Source: DATLGB01 sp964242305 (GTDB taxonomy: Bacteria > Actinomycetota > Thermoleophilia > Solirubrobacterales > Solirubrobacteraceae). From it: a DNA stretch of 64,000 nucleotides. The position numbers and the translations under genes were made by a program. The stretch is from the NCBI GenBank assembly GCA_964242305.1, contig CAXTBB010000002.1, positions 62,001 to 126,000 of the forward strand. Reading direction: 5' to 3'. Shown one piece after another: positions 15,204 to 23,720 of the stretch (position 1 is the first letter of the stretch; the number at the start of each line of letters is the position of its first letter). The notes below the pieces were generated by a model that worked only from the letters and a program-made list of their open reading frames with translations, had not been told where the DNA came from and ran no database searches.

Positions 15204-16603
15204 CCGTCACGGCCGCGGAGGTACGGCGCCTCGCGAGCCGCCTCCGCGGGCCGGTGGTCCTTCGCGGCGACGCTGAGTACGCGGCCTCCGCCGGCTCGCG
15301 GTTCCCGAACCTGGAGGTGCCGTGGGAGCCGCAGGTCGTCGTCCGCCCGGGCACCTTCACGGACGTCATGGCCGCGACGACCTTCGCCGCGGAGCACCAC
15401 CTCGGCGTGGCGGTCCGGGGCGGCGGGGTCGGCTGGGCGGGTGCCCGCCCCGGCACGCTGCTGCTCGACCTGCGCGACCTCGACCGCGTGAGCGTCGACC
15501 CCGAGCGCGAGCGGGTCTCCGTCCAGGGTGGCGCGATCTGGCGCGACGTCGCGGCGGCGCTGGCGCCGTTCGGCCTGGCCGCCGCCGGTCCCCAGTTCCC
15601 GCGCCTCGGCGTGGCCGGGCACGTCCTCGGCGGCGGTCATGGCTGGTTGACGTCCAAGCTCGGCTGGGCGTCCGACACGCTGAGCTCGGTGGACGTCGTC
15701 ACCGCCGACGGCCGGCTCGTGCACGCGAGCGCCGACCACGAGCCCGACCTGTTCTGGGCGCTGCGCGGGGCCGGCCACAATTTCGGCGTGGCGGTCGGCC
15801 TCGAGCTCGACCTGATCCCGCTGGAAACCGTCCACTTCGGCATCGTCTGGTTCGAACCCGATCGCACCGCCGAGGCGCTGGCCTTCGCCCGCGATCAGGT
15901 GACTGCCGCGAGCGACGACCTCACCGCGATCATCTCGGTCGCGCACCGCGACGGGCGCGCGGCGGCGCACGCGCTGGTCTGCCACTGCGGCGACGCCACC
16001 GAGTTGGACGAGCTGCGCGGCCATCCGGCCGTCGTCGCCGACACCATCCGCGCGATGCCCTGGGCCGAGCTGGCAACGGGCAACGACGTGTTCGCCGCCA
16101 ACGTCCATCGCCGCTCGCGCATGCACTACGTCCACCGCTTCGACGACGCGGTCATCGACGTCATCGCCCGCCGCGCGCGCGAGCACGATCCGCTGACGTT
16201 CGTCTCCACCCACTACTACGGCGGCGCGCTCGCCCGCGTCGCCGAGCACGCGACGGCCATGAGCCACCGCGACCAGCACTGGAACGTGATGGTGGCGACG
16301 ACGTGGCCGGCGGGGGGAAGCGGTGCTGCGCTGCGCGCCTGGCAGGACGACTACCTCGCCGAGCTCGAGCCGCACGCCGCCGACGCCTACTACGTCAACT
16401 ACCTCTTCGACGAGCCCGGGCACGTCGCGAGCGCGTACCACCCGGCGACGTGGCGGCGGCTGCGCGCCCTCAAGCGTCAGTGGGACCCGGACAACCGGTT
16501 CGCCGACAACCAGAACGTCCCGCCGTCAGAGCCCGAAGGCGCGGACCCAGACGCGGCCCAGGCGCTCGGCGAGCGCGTCGAGCACGGCGCGCTCCGGCCT
16601 TGA
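15200..16603 (+). CDS. FAD-linked oxidase, BBE type, lacking the flavin-linking His
   Basis: A 467-residue member of the same flavoprotein superfamily as the gene at 13054. In the FAD motif the usual RxGGH is 'AVRGGGVGWAGARPG', so Val (about residue 77) replaces the covalent-attachment His; flavin would have to bind non-covalently. The rest of the fold is kept ('LGVAGHVLGGGHGWL', 'PDLFWALRGAGHNFGVA', BBE end 'WDPDNRFADNQNVPP'). After that end the frame continues for about 25 residues of acidic tail into the convergent TetR gene, overlapping it by 78 bp; this may be a lost stop. GTG 15200 overlaps the SDR stop. Confidence 0.87.
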   Translation: MTVTAAEVRRLASRLRGPVVLRGDAEYAASAGSRFPNLEVPWEPQVVVRPGTFTDVMAATTFAAEHHLGVAVRGGGVGWAGARPGTLLLDLRDLDRVSVDPERERVSVQGGAIWRDVAAALAPFGLAAAGPQFPRLGVAGHVLGGGHGWLTSKLGWASDTLSSVDVVTADGRLVHASADHEPDLFWALRGAGHNFGVAVGLELDLIPLETVHFGIVWFEPDRTAEALAFARDQVTAASDDLTAIISVAHRDGRAAAHALVCHCGDATELDELRGHPAVVADTIRAMPWAELATGNDVFAANVHRRSRMHYVHRFDDAVIDVIARRAREHDPLTFVSTHYYGGALARVAEHATAMSHRDQHWNVMVATTWPAGGSGAALRAWQDDYLAELEPHAADAYYVNYLFDEPGHVASAYHPATWRRLRALKRQWDPDNRFADNQNVPPSEPEGADPDAAQALGERVEHGALRP

Positions 16604-17170
16604 GCGCATGCAGTCGTAGAGGTTGCGCTCCATCATCCACAGCAGCGCGGTGACCAGGGCGCGCCCCTCGTCCTCATCACGCGCCTCCGGGACGGTCCCG
16701 TGACGCAGCAGGAGATCCAGCGTCGGCTCGCGGACGATCGCGAAGTTCGTCGCCGTGCGGTCGTAGACCTCGGTCACCGACGCTCCGAGATCGGTGCTCG
16801 CGACGAGGACGGTGCCGTGCTCCCACCACAGCGCGGCGGCGGCACGGGTCGCGTCCATCAGTGCGTCGGCCGGCGGGCGGTCCGCGTCCGGCGCCATGAC
16901 GGCGATGATCTGCTCGTTGAAGTCGCCGACGGCGCGGTCGATGACGCTCACCAGCAGCGCGTCCTTCGACGCGAAGTAGAAGTAGAAGCCCGCTCGGGAG
17001 ATGCCGGCCTCGGCGGCGAGGGTGGCCACCGACGCCGCCGCGAAGGTGCCTGCGTCCAGGCGCCGCTCGGCGGCCTCGATCAGCGCGATCTCGCGCTGGT
17101 CGCCCTTCGAGGGCCGGTCGCGCGCGGCCGCCTGCTGGGCCCGCCGGGGTGAGGTGACGGACTCGGCCAT
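16526..17170 (-). CDS. TetR-family transcriptional regulator
   Basis: A 214-residue TetR regulator with helix-turn-helix 'SVATLAAEAGISRAGFYFYF' and a helical effector domain. ATG 17170 ('MAESVTSP') was chosen because the further upstream in-frame start would run through the operator. Directly upstream lies a near-perfect 15-bp-arm palindrome (17189-17225), which covers the promoter of the divergent binding-protein gene. A related half-site is at 12803 in front of the FAD-oxidase operon that ends tail-to-tail with this gene. So I infer it represses itself, the binding protein and the oxidase operon. Its 3' end overlaps the oxidase gene by 78 bp. Confidence 0.88.
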   Translation of the reverse strand: MAESVTSPRRAQQAAARDRPSKGDQREIALIEAAERRLDAGTFAAASVATLAAEAGISRAGFYFYFASKDALLVSVIDRAVGDFNEQIIAVMAPDADRPPADALMDATRAAAALWWEHGTVLVASTDLGASVTEVYDRTATNFAIVREPTLDLLLRHGTVPEARDEDEGRALVTALLWMMERNLYDCMRSRPERAVLDALAERLGRVWVRAFGL

Positions 17171-17188
17171 CGACCCTGATCCTATGGC

Positions 17189-17225
17189 GTCGACAGGTGT
17201 CGACAAATTATCGACACCTGTTGAC
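17189..17225. promoter_or_regulatory. Large palindromic operator between tetR and the binding-protein gene
   Basis: Arms 17189-17203 and 17211-17225 are inverted complements at 14 of 15 positions (inner ten bases perfect) around a seven-base spacer, with core TGTCGA...TCGACA. The right arm runs into TTGACA (17221-17226), a -35-like hexamer reading toward the binding-protein gene. This geometry is typical of TetR operators. Confidence 0.75.
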
Positions 17226-17256
17226 ATTGGATGCAGTTCGTGCAAGTGTGCACTCT

Positions 17257-18525
17257 GTGTTCGCGTCAACGCCAAAGACCCATCTCCTGTCCGCGGCAGT
17301 CACCGCGGCACTCGCCCTGGCCGCGTGCGGCTCGGGCAGCTCCTCCTCGGACGACTCGTCGCCGGCGTCCACGTCGCCGGCGACGGGTGGTTCCGCCGCC
17401 GCCTTCGGGACCCCGCACAAGGCGACGGGCAAGCCGCTCGTCCTCGGGCTGCTCAACCTCGAGACCGGACCGGTGACCTTCCCCGAATACCGCCAGGCCG
17501 CGGAGGCGGCGGTCAAGTACGTCAACGCCTACAAGGGCGGCATCGGCGGGCGCCCCATCGAGATCGCCAGCTGCGCGACCGACGGGCAGCCCTCCACGTC
17601 CGCGCGCTGCGCTGGGCAGATCCTCGACAAGCGGCCCGTCGCCGTGCTCGGCGGCGCTGACACCGGCGCGCCCGGGGCGATCGGCGTCTACGGCCGCGCG
17701 AAGCTCCCCTACCTCGGCGGCGTGCCCTTCACGCCCGTCGAGACCAACGCGCCCAACGCCGCCATCTTCGTCTCCGTCGCCGGAGCGGACCTGGCCGCCA
17801 CGGTGCAGTACGCCCACAAGCAGGGCGCCAAGAAGCTCGCCGTCATCTACACCGACGACACCCAGGGCAAGGCCGGCGGGCTCGGGATCATCGCGCCGGT
17901 CGCCAAGCAGCTCGGCATGGAGGTCAAGACGATCCCGGTCGCCCCGAGCGCCGCGGATCTCGCCTCCACCGCCGCGGCGGCGATGGCGAGCCAGCCCGAC
18001 GCGATCTTCCTCGACTCGCCAAACGCCTGTCCCGGCCTGGCCAAGGCGCTCAAGGCCGTCGGCAACACCGCGCAGCTGCTGGGCATCGACGTGTGCGTCT
18101 CCCCGCCGGCCCTCAAGGCCGCCGGGGCCGCCGCCGACGGGCTGATCTTCGCGCAGCCGTTCCCGACCCTGAGCGGCGGCGACAAGGACACCAAGCTCTT
18201 CCTCGCTGCCATCGGCCGCTACGCGCCGAAGCACATCGCGGTCGACTCCATCTCGCAGATCGCCTTCGCGTCGGTGATGAACATCCAATCCAAGCTGAGC
18301 GCGCTGAAGCCCGGCGACATGACGCTCTCCGGGATCATGAAGGCCTTCAAGTCCGGCAGCGACCAGCCGAACTTCATGTCCCATCCCTACACCTGCAACG
18401 GCAGCGCCATCCCGTCGCAGAAGTCCGTCTGCAACGCGTACCAGATCATCAAGCAGTACAAGAACGGCAAGATCGTCGCGCCGGACGGCGACAGCTACGT
18501 CAGCGCCGGGCAGTACCTCAAGTGA
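17257..18525 (+). CDS. Branched-chain-type ABC importer substrate-binding lipoprotein
   Basis: A 422-residue periplasmic-binding-protein-type lipoprotein: signal peptide with lipobox 'ALAAC', a Ser/Asp-rich linker, then a Peripla_BP (LivK-like) fold with 'GPVTFPEYRQAAEAAVKY' and 'CATDGQPSTSARCAGQ'. It closely matches the binding protein at 26667, including the shared 'LGGADTGAPGA' and 'YTDDTQGKA'. No permease or ATPase is adjacent, so it probably feeds the importer 8 kb downstream (inference). The start is uncertain: GTG 17257, 17248 and 17236 are in frame; I chose the one giving the most compact signal peptide. If TTGACA at 17221 is used, the message would be almost leaderless. Confidence 0.85.
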   Translation: MFASTPKTHLLSAAVTAALALAACGSGSSSSDDSSPASTSPATGGSAAAFGTPHKATGKPLVLGLLNLETGPVTFPEYRQAAEAAVKYVNAYKGGIGGRPIEIASCATDGQPSTSARCAGQILDKRPVAVLGGADTGAPGAIGVYGRAKLPYLGGVPFTPVETNAPNAAIFVSVAGADLAATVQYAHKQGAKKLAVIYTDDTQGKAGGLGIIAPVAKQLGMEVKTIPVAPSAADLASTAAAAMASQPDAIFLDSPNACPGLAKALKAVGNTAQLLGIDVCVSPPALKAAGAAADGLIFAQPFPTLSGGDKDTKLFLAAIGRYAPKHIAVDSISQIAFASVMNIQSKLSALKPGDMTLSGIMKAFKSGSDQPNFMSHPYTCNGSAIPSQKSVCNAYQIIKQYKNGKIVAPDGDSYVSAGQYLK

Positions 18526-18953
18526 GCGACCTGCAGACGCTCCTGGATCGGGCGGCGATCTCCGACCTGCTGATCGACTTCGCCCGGTGCCTCGACGTCC
18601 GCGACTGGGACGGCTACCTGGCGAACTTCGCCGCCGACGGCGTCCTCGTCCTCCCGTTCGGGACCTTCACCGGGCGGGAGGCGATCGCGGCGCACGCCAC
18701 CCACGGCCTCGACGCATTCGACGCGACCCACCACGTCAGCACCAACCACGCGATCGCGATCGAGGGGGACACGGCGAGCTCGCGTTCCTATCTGCTCGTC
18801 GCCCACGTCCCGGACGCCGCCGCACCGGGGGACCACGGCGACGCGGGCGGCTGGTACGACTGCCGCTACCGGCGCGAGGCGGACGGGTGGCGCTTCACTC
18901 GCGTGGCGCTGACCGTCGTGTTCACGACGGGGACGGCGCTGCCGGGCGCGTGA
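18522..18953 (+). CDS. SnoaL/NTF2-like protein
   Basis: A 143-residue protein of the NTF2-like cone fold (SnoaL-like_4): 'LLDRAAISDLLIDFARCLDVRDWDGYLANFAADG' is split over helix and loop in the family manner, with 'THHVSTNHAIAI' and the C-terminal strand 'GWRFTRVALTVVF'. Members include steroid delta-isomerases, ring-hydroxylating dioxygenase small subunits and many dehydratases/cyclases. GTG 18522 overlaps the stop of the binding-protein gene. The 3' end overlaps the convergent flavoprotein gene by 32 bp. It probably isomerises or dehydrates a pathway intermediate (inference). Confidence 0.8.
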   Translation: MSDLQTLLDRAAISDLLIDFARCLDVRDWDGYLANFAADGVLVLPFGTFTGREAIAAHATHGLDAFDATHHVSTNHAIAIEGDTASSRSYLLVAHVPDAAAPGDHGDAGGWYDCRYRREADGWRFTRVALTVVFTTGTALPGA

Positions 18954-19854
18954 GCAGCCGGTCGGCGGCGTCGTAGCGGGCGGCACGCGCCTCGATCTCC
19001 TCGCGCCGCTCGGCGTGGCGCGCCGCGGTCTCCTGGATCTCGCGCGCGTGGTCGGCCTTCTCGGCGAGGGTGATGACCGAGTGCCGGAGGCCGTCGGGGG
19101 TGAAGACCGGCGCGCCGTCCTCGCCCAGTTCGCCGCGCGCGCCGCACGTCGCGCACTCGACCGAGCGGCCGCGCAGGACCATGACGTCCAGGTGGCACAG
19201 CGGGCAGCCGCCGGGCTCGTCGCCGCGATACTCGACGGCGTCGAACGCGCGGCCGATCTGCCCGGCGACGGCCGTCCCCAACTGCGCGGCGCGGCGCAGG
19301 GCCGCCTCGTCGAGCACGATCGAGCGCGGCGTGCCGGCGCCCTCGCAGACGATTTGGTCCACGACCGCGGTCTGCATGGAGAAGGTGAGCGTGTGCAGCA
19401 GCGGCAGCGCGAGCGCCTTCCATTGCGGCGTCAGCGACCCGCCGACTGCGATGAAGCCGGCGACGCGCGGCTTGAGCACGCGCTCGTCGACGCGGAAGGG
19501 GACGGCGGGCTCCGTGCCGGCGCGGCGGAGGGCGACGAGTCGTTCGATGATCGCCACGTCGGCGTTGGGCCCCAGCAGCCGGTCGCCGAGCAGCTTCAGC
19601 CGCGCCGCCAGCGTGCGCGAGATGATCGGCGTGGCGACGATCAGCGCGTCGGCTTCGACGAGCCGGTCCCACAGCCACCAGGCGTCGTCGGGCTCGGCGG
19701 GGTCGGGCCCGCTGGGCAGGTGCAGCTCATCGAGGCGGACGAGCTCCACCTCGGCGCCCGCGGCCTCCGCGGCGAACAGCGCCTCCTTGAGCAGGATCTC
19801 GGCGCTGCCGCGTGGCTGGCCGGCGCCCAGGCCGAGCAGGCGCCGCCCGCTCAT
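18922..19854 (-). CDS. NADPH-dependent FMN-reductase-like flavodoxin fold with C-terminal zinc ribbon
   Basis: A 310-residue protein. Residues about 1-190 resemble the NADPH-dependent FMN reductase/flavodoxin-like fold ('LLGLGAGQPRGSAEILLKEAL', 'ADALIVATPIISRTLAARLK', 'VAGFIAVGGSLTPQW'). A zinc-ribbon-like module follows with CxxC...CxxC ('CPLCHLDVMV' and 'CATCGARGE', about 225-255), then a charged helical tail. The ATG overlaps the stop of the upstream FAD monooxygenase by four bases, so it could supply reduced flavin or electrons to it (inference). The added ribbon is unusual for this fold. Confidence 0.75.
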   Translation of the reverse strand: MSGRRLLGLGAGQPRGSAEILLKEALFAAEAAGAEVELVRLDELHLPSGPDPAEPDDAWWLWDRLVEADALIVATPIISRTLAARLKLLGDRLLGPNADVAIIERLVALRRAGTEPAVPFRVDERVLKPRVAGFIAVGGSLTPQWKALALPLLHTLTFSMQTAVVDQIVCEGAGTPRSIVLDEAALRRAAQLGTAVAGQIGRAFDAVEYRGDEPGGCPLCHLDVMVLRGRSVECATCGARGELGEDGAPVFTPDGLRHSVITLAEKADHAREIQETAARHAERREEIEARAARYDAADRLLTRPAAPSPS

Positions 19855-21038
19855 CGCTCGGCGAGCCCGCCGCCGCCGTAGCGACTGTGGTCGGCGGCCA
19901 TATCGAGGATCGGGTAGACGTGGTCGCGCATGCCTTGCTCGTAGGCGCCGATCGCCGCGACCGCGTCGTCGCCGGAGGCGAGGTGGCCGGCCAGCAGTCC
20001 GGCGTCGCGCAGGGCCATGTTCGCGCCCTGGCCGAGTGTCGGCAGCATCGCGTGGATGGCGTCGCCAATCAGCGTGACGCGGGACGGCGCCCACGCCGGC
20101 GTCGGGTCGATCCGCCCGAACGAGATGGCGAACATCGTCTCCTCGTCGATGCGCTCCACGACGCCGCGCAGGGCGGGATGCCAGCCGTCGACGGCGTCGA
20201 GCATCGACTGGTGCAGTTTCGCGGCCGTGGCGTCGGTCCACTCGGACGGCGGCGGGATCACGGTGCCGGGCGCGACGCTGCCGCTGACCATCATGTAGTC
20301 GGTGACGTCGTCGACGCGGATGTCGGGGGCGATCGCGGCGGCGGTCTCGGCCACCGGCCGGCGCGGGTTGTAGGCGCCCAGCGCCAGCAGGCCGCCGCGC
20401 TTGTTGGTGGCGATCACGAACCCGTCGAAGAGGACGCTCGGCAGCTCGGCGACGACGTCCGGCGGCAACGCGGAGCGCGCGTAGAGCCCGAGCCCGTCCA
20501 CGCCCGCCTCGATGACCTCGACCTCCGGCAGCCGCTGGCGGCGGATCGGAGAGCGGATGCCGTCGGCGCCGACGAGCACGTCGCCGTCCGCATGGCTGCC
20601 GTCGTCGAGCAGCAGGCGCACCCCGTCGGCGGACTCCTCGTAGCCGACCGCCGCGCGGCCGAGCTGGACGCAGTCGTCGAGCCGGCCGAGCAGGATCTGG
20701 CGCAGCACCCTGCGATGGACGGCGGTATGCGGGCGCGGGCCGCCATTGGGCGGGCCGAGGTGGGGCATCGAGCTGAGCTCGGTGAGCTGGTCGTCGACGA
20801 CCACGGCGAGTTGCCGCGGCGGGGTCTGGCGCGAGGTCTCGAGGTAGAGCTCGTAGAGGTCGTCCGGGAGGCAGGCCTCAAGGGCGTTGCCGCCGTCGGC
20901 GCTCAGGTGCAGCCGATAGCCGACCTTGCGGTCGAGGTCGGCGTCGCGCTCGAAGACCGCCACGTCATGGCCCGCCTTGCGCAGTCCCTGTGCGAGGCAG
21001 AGCCCGCCCAGTCCCCCTCCGGCGATCAGGATCCGCAT
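19851..21038 (-). CDS. FAD-dependent monooxygenase (PHBH-fold)
   Basis: A 395-residue class A flavoprotein monooxygenase: dinucleotide motif 'LIAGGGLGGLCLAQGLRKAGHDVAVFERD', here noted by its two ends, the DG motif in 'VLVGADGIRSPIR' and the GD motif 'TLIGDAIHAMLPTLGQG'. Enzymes of this fold hydroxylate aromatic or polyketide-like rings using NAD(P)H and O2. It is followed by the flavodoxin-fold/zinc-ribbon protein (four-base overlap) and is divergent from a methyltransferase operon. A 13-base motif at 21047-21059, repeated at 37463, lies 9 bp before its ATG and is a candidate operator. Confidence 0.88.
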   Translation of the reverse strand: MRILIAGGGLGGLCLAQGLRKAGHDVAVFERDADLDRKVGYRLHLSADGGNALEACLPDDLYELYLETSRQTPPRQLAVVVDDQLTELSSMPHLGPPNGGPRPHTAVHRRVLRQILLGRLDDCVQLGRAAVGYEESADGVRLLLDDGSHADGDVLVGADGIRSPIRRQRLPEVEVIEAGVDGLGLYARSALPPDVVAELPSVLFDGFVIATNKRGGLLALGAYNPRRPVAETAAAIAPDIRVDDVTDYMMVSGSVAPGTVIPPPSEWTDATAAKLHQSMLDAVDGWHPALRGVVERIDEETMFAISFGRIDPTPAWAPSRVTLIGDAIHAMLPTLGQGANMALRDAGLLAGHLASGDDAVAAIGAYEQGMRDHVYPILDMAADHSRYGGGGLAER

Positions 21039-21046
21039 GACGCAAG

Positions 21047-21059
21047 AGTGTATGCAACT
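21047..21059 (-). promoter_or_regulatory. Shared 13-bp motif AGTTGCATACACT (operator candidate)
   Basis: On the minus strand this reads AGTTGCATACACT, identical over all 13 bases to 37463-37475 in another divergent promoter of the catabolic region. The half ATGCAACT is repeated at 21071-21078, including the start codon of the methyltransferase gene. A related ATACACTTT-NN-CAA element occurs at 35184. It probably binds a common regulator of the catabolic operons. Confidence 0.5.
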
Positions 21060-21070
21060 ATGTTTTCGGG

Positions 21071-21865
21071 ATGCAACTTTCGGAGAGCGCGCGGACGCAG
21101 CAGGAGCTGTGGGGGACGGACGCCCGCGGCTGGGCGGAGCTGGCCGAGCCGCACAACCGGCCGCTGTTCGAGGCGGTGCTCGACGCCGCCGCCGTCGGGC
21201 CGGGGAGCCGGGTGCTCGACATCGGCTGCGGGACCGGCCTCACGCTGGTGCTCGCCGCCGGGCGTGGCGCGGTCCCGTCCGGCCTCGACGTCACGCCCGC
21301 GCTGCTCGAGATCGCGATCGACCGCCTGCCCGACGCGGACCTGCGCGTCGGCGACATGGTGGCCTTGCCGTTCCCGGACGCCGCCTTCGACGCGGTGCTC
21401 GGCGTCAACGCGTTCCAGTTCGCGAGCGACCCGGTCCGCGCGCTGGCGGAGGCGGCGCGCGTGGTCGTCGAGGGCGGCGCCGTCGTCGCCTCGCTGTTCG
21501 CCGCGCCCGAGCGCTCGCAGTCCACCGTCCTGCACGAGGCGATGGCGACGCTGATCGGACCCGACCGCGAGGCCGACCACGCGCCGTTCGCCCTGTCGGC
21601 GCCCGGCAACCTCGAGGAGGCGCTGACGCGCGCGGGCCTCGCGCCCGACGGCGACGGCGAGGTCCAGTCCCCGTGGCGGTACGGGTCCATGGACGACGCG
21701 GTGCGCGGCCTGCTCTGCTCCGCCGGCGGCGCGCGCGCCGCGAAGGCGGCGGGCCGGCCGGCGGTGGAGGACGTGCTGCGCCGCACGCTGGCGCGGTTCG
21801 AGGATCCCGCGACCGGAGCGATCACGATGGCCAACACGTTCCGCTGGGTGCGGGGACGCCGATGA
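21071..21865 (+). CDS. Class I SAM-dependent methyltransferase
   Basis: A 264-residue Methyltransf_11-type enzyme: SAM motif I 'VLDIGCGTGLTLVLA', motif II acidic residue in 'PSGLDVTPALLEIA' and motif 'VGDMVALPFPDAAFDAVLG'. It would transfer a methyl group to a small molecule, O-, N- or C-linked not decidable. It starts an operon with a VOC protein (four-base ATGA overlap) and a flavoprotein. In a catabolic region it may methylate or, with partners, belong to demethylation chemistry (speculative). Confidence 0.87.
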   Translation: MQLSESARTQQELWGTDARGWAELAEPHNRPLFEAVLDAAAVGPGSRVLDIGCGTGLTLVLAAGRGAVPSGLDVTPALLEIAIDRLPDADLRVGDMVALPFPDAAFDAVLGVNAFQFASDPVRALAEAARVVVEGGAVVASLFAAPERSQSTVLHEAMATLIGPDREADHAPFALSAPGNLEEALTRAGLAPDGDGEVQSPWRYGSMDDAVRGLLCSAGGARAAKAAGRPAVEDVLRRTLARFEDPATGAITMANTFRWVRGRR

Positions 21866-22374
21866 TCCATCACGTCGGGTACGTCGTCGACGACCTCCGC
21901 GCGGGCATCGAGCGCTTCGCCGCGGACTTCGGCACCGGGCCCTTCTTCGTCATGGAGCACATCGCCTTCGAGGCGGTCACCTACCGCGGCGGTCCGGCGG
22001 ACTACGACCACTCGTCCGGCTTCGGTGCCTGGGGCCCGATCCTGGTCGAGCTGACGGAGGTCCACGACGCCCGGCCCGCCGGGCTGGCGGCCGCACTGAC
22101 CGCGCCCGGTGGTGGCCTCGGCCACGCGGCCTGGCTGGCCGACGACCTCGAGGCGGAGACGGCCCGGCTGACCGCCCTCGGCCTGGAGCCGTTCCACACC
22201 GGCCGCACCGGGCCCGCCTCGGCGGTCTGGTTCGGCGGCGGCCGGCTCGGCCATCCCGTCGAGGTGCTGCAGGAGCGCGACGAGATCCTCGGCTTCTACG
22301 CCATGGTCCGGGCCGCCGCCGACGGCTGGGACGGCGCCGATCCCTACCGGGTGATGACGGGGCCGCCGGCGTGA
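21862..22374 (+). CDS. VOC (glyoxalase/dioxygenase-fold) protein
   Basis: A 170-residue protein of the vicinal-oxygen-chelate superfamily (Glyoxalase_4-like): 'IHHVGYVVDDLRAGIERF' provides the first metal His, 'ILVELTEVHD' a Glu, 'GLGHAAWLADDLEAE' a second His and 'GHPVEVLQ' the last acidic residue. The fold covers methylmalonyl-CoA epimerases, extradiol dioxygenases and lactoylglutathione lyases; which reaction applies cannot be told. ATG and stop overlap both neighbours by four bases. Confidence 0.83.
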   Translation: MIHHVGYVVDDLRAGIERFAADFGTGPFFVMEHIAFEAVTYRGGPADYDHSSGFGAWGPILVELTEVHDARPAGLAAALTAPGGGLGHAAWLADDLEAETARLTALGLEPFHTGRTGPASAVWFGGGRLGHPVEVLQERDEILGFYAMVRAAADGWDGADPYRVMTGPPA

Positions 22375-23720
22375 CGGAGACCGACGTCCTCGTCCTCGGC
22401 TACGGGCCGGCCGGCGCAAGTGCCGCGATCGCCGCCCGCGACGCCGATGCCGAGGTCGTGGTGGCCGAGAAGATGGCCTACGGCGGCGGCAACTGCCTGA
22501 ACTCGGGCGGCTTCCTCGTCTCCGTCGATGGGCCTCGCGCGGTCGACCACCTCGACGCACTGTGCTTCGGCAAGACCCCGCGCGACGTCCTGCAGGCGTT
22601 CGCGGACGGGCTGCCGGAGATCCCCGCCTGGCTCGAGTCGCTCGGCGGTGCCACCGCGCCCGTCGACCTCGCCGGGTTCGGCGGGATGCTGCCGTCCTGG
22701 CCGCACTTCCCCGGCGCCGGCCACGTCAGCTACCGCCAGGCCGTCCCGCCCGCCGGCGAGCGCCCCGGCCCCGCGCTGTTCGCCGTGCTCGACGCCGCGG
22801 TCCGGGACCGGGGCGCGGAGGTCCGGCTGAGCGCGCCGGCGAGCGCGCTCCTCACCGAGGACGGCCGCGTGACGGGTGCCGTCATCGACGGGGAGGAGGT
22901 CCACGCCCGCCGCGGCGTCGTCCTCACCGCGGGCGGGTTCGAGTACGACGCCGAGCTGCGCGACACCCACCTCGCGCTGCCCCTGACCGCGGTCGGCCAT
23001 CCCGGCAACACCGGCGACGCCGTGCGCATGGCCACCGCCGTCGGCGCGGCGCTGTGGCACATGAGCGCGTTCTTCGGCTGGTTCGCCTTCCAGCACCCCG
23101 ACCACGTCGCCGCCTTCCCGCTCGACGTGCATGCGCCGAGCTTCATCTACGTCGACGCCGACGGGCGGCGCTTCGCCGACGAGACCGGCTGGGAGGTCCA
23201 CGACAAGCTGCGCTGCCTGACCACTTACTCGCCGCGCCGCCCCAACCACCCGCACCTCCCCGGGTACGTGATCTTCGACGAGGCCGCGCGCCTCGCCGGG
23301 CCGCTCAACGGGGTCGTGGGAACGCCCAACGACTACGTCTGGAGCGCGGACAACAGCGCCGAGCTGGAGGCCGGCTGGATCACGCCAGTGGCGGCGGTCG
23401 ACCTGCCGGAGCTCGACGCCACCCTGCGCGACTACGGCACGCTGCCCGACCCCTTCGGCCGCGATCCCGCCACGATCGCGCCGCTCGCGCCGCCGCTCTA
23501 CGCGATCGAGATGCTGCCGGGCGTGGCGACCGCGTCCGGCGGCCCGCGCCGAGACGCCCGCGCGCGGGTGCTGCGTCCCGGCGGTGCGCCCATCCCGGGT
23601 CTGCACGCCGCCGGCGGCGCGGGCTCGGTGTGGGCGCATCTGACCGAGCACGGCGGCGGGCTGGCCGACGCGATCGTCTTCGGCCGCCTCGCCGGCGCCG
23701 GCGCGGCTACGCCGGGATGA
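22371..23720 (+). CDS. FAD-binding dehydrogenase (fumarate-reductase/ketosteroid-dehydrogenase type)
   Basis: A 449-residue flavoprotein of the FAD_binding_2 family: N-terminal 'DVLVLGYGPAGASAAIAARDA', substrate-side 'GGGNCLNSGGFLV', and C-terminal FAD motif with 'GLHAAGGAGSVWAHLTEHGGGLADAIVFG' represented here by its parts 'HAAGGAGS' and 'GGGLADAIVFGR'. Relatives include 3-ketosteroid delta-1-dehydrogenases and fumarate reductases; the length is somewhat shorter than the ketosteroid enzymes. GTG 22371 overlaps the VOC stop. The 3' end overlaps the convergent FAD oxidase by 14 bp. Confidence 0.85.
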   Translation: MTETDVLVLGYGPAGASAAIAARDADAEVVVAEKMAYGGGNCLNSGGFLVSVDGPRAVDHLDALCFGKTPRDVLQAFADGLPEIPAWLESLGGATAPVDLAGFGGMLPSWPHFPGAGHVSYRQAVPPAGERPGPALFAVLDAAVRDRGAEVRLSAPASALLTEDGRVTGAVIDGEEVHARRGVVLTAGGFEYDAELRDTHLALPLTAVGHPGNTGDAVRMATAVGAALWHMSAFFGWFAFQHPDHVAAFPLDVHAPSFIYVDADGRRFADETGWEVHDKLRCLTTYSPRRPNHPHLPGYVIFDEAARLAGPLNGVVGTPNDYVWSADNSAELEAGWITPVAAVDLPELDATLRDYGTLPDPFGRDPATIAPLAPPLYAIEMLPGVATASGGPRRDARARVLRPGGAPIPGLHAAGGAGSVWAHLTEHGGGLADAIVFGRLAGAGAATPG

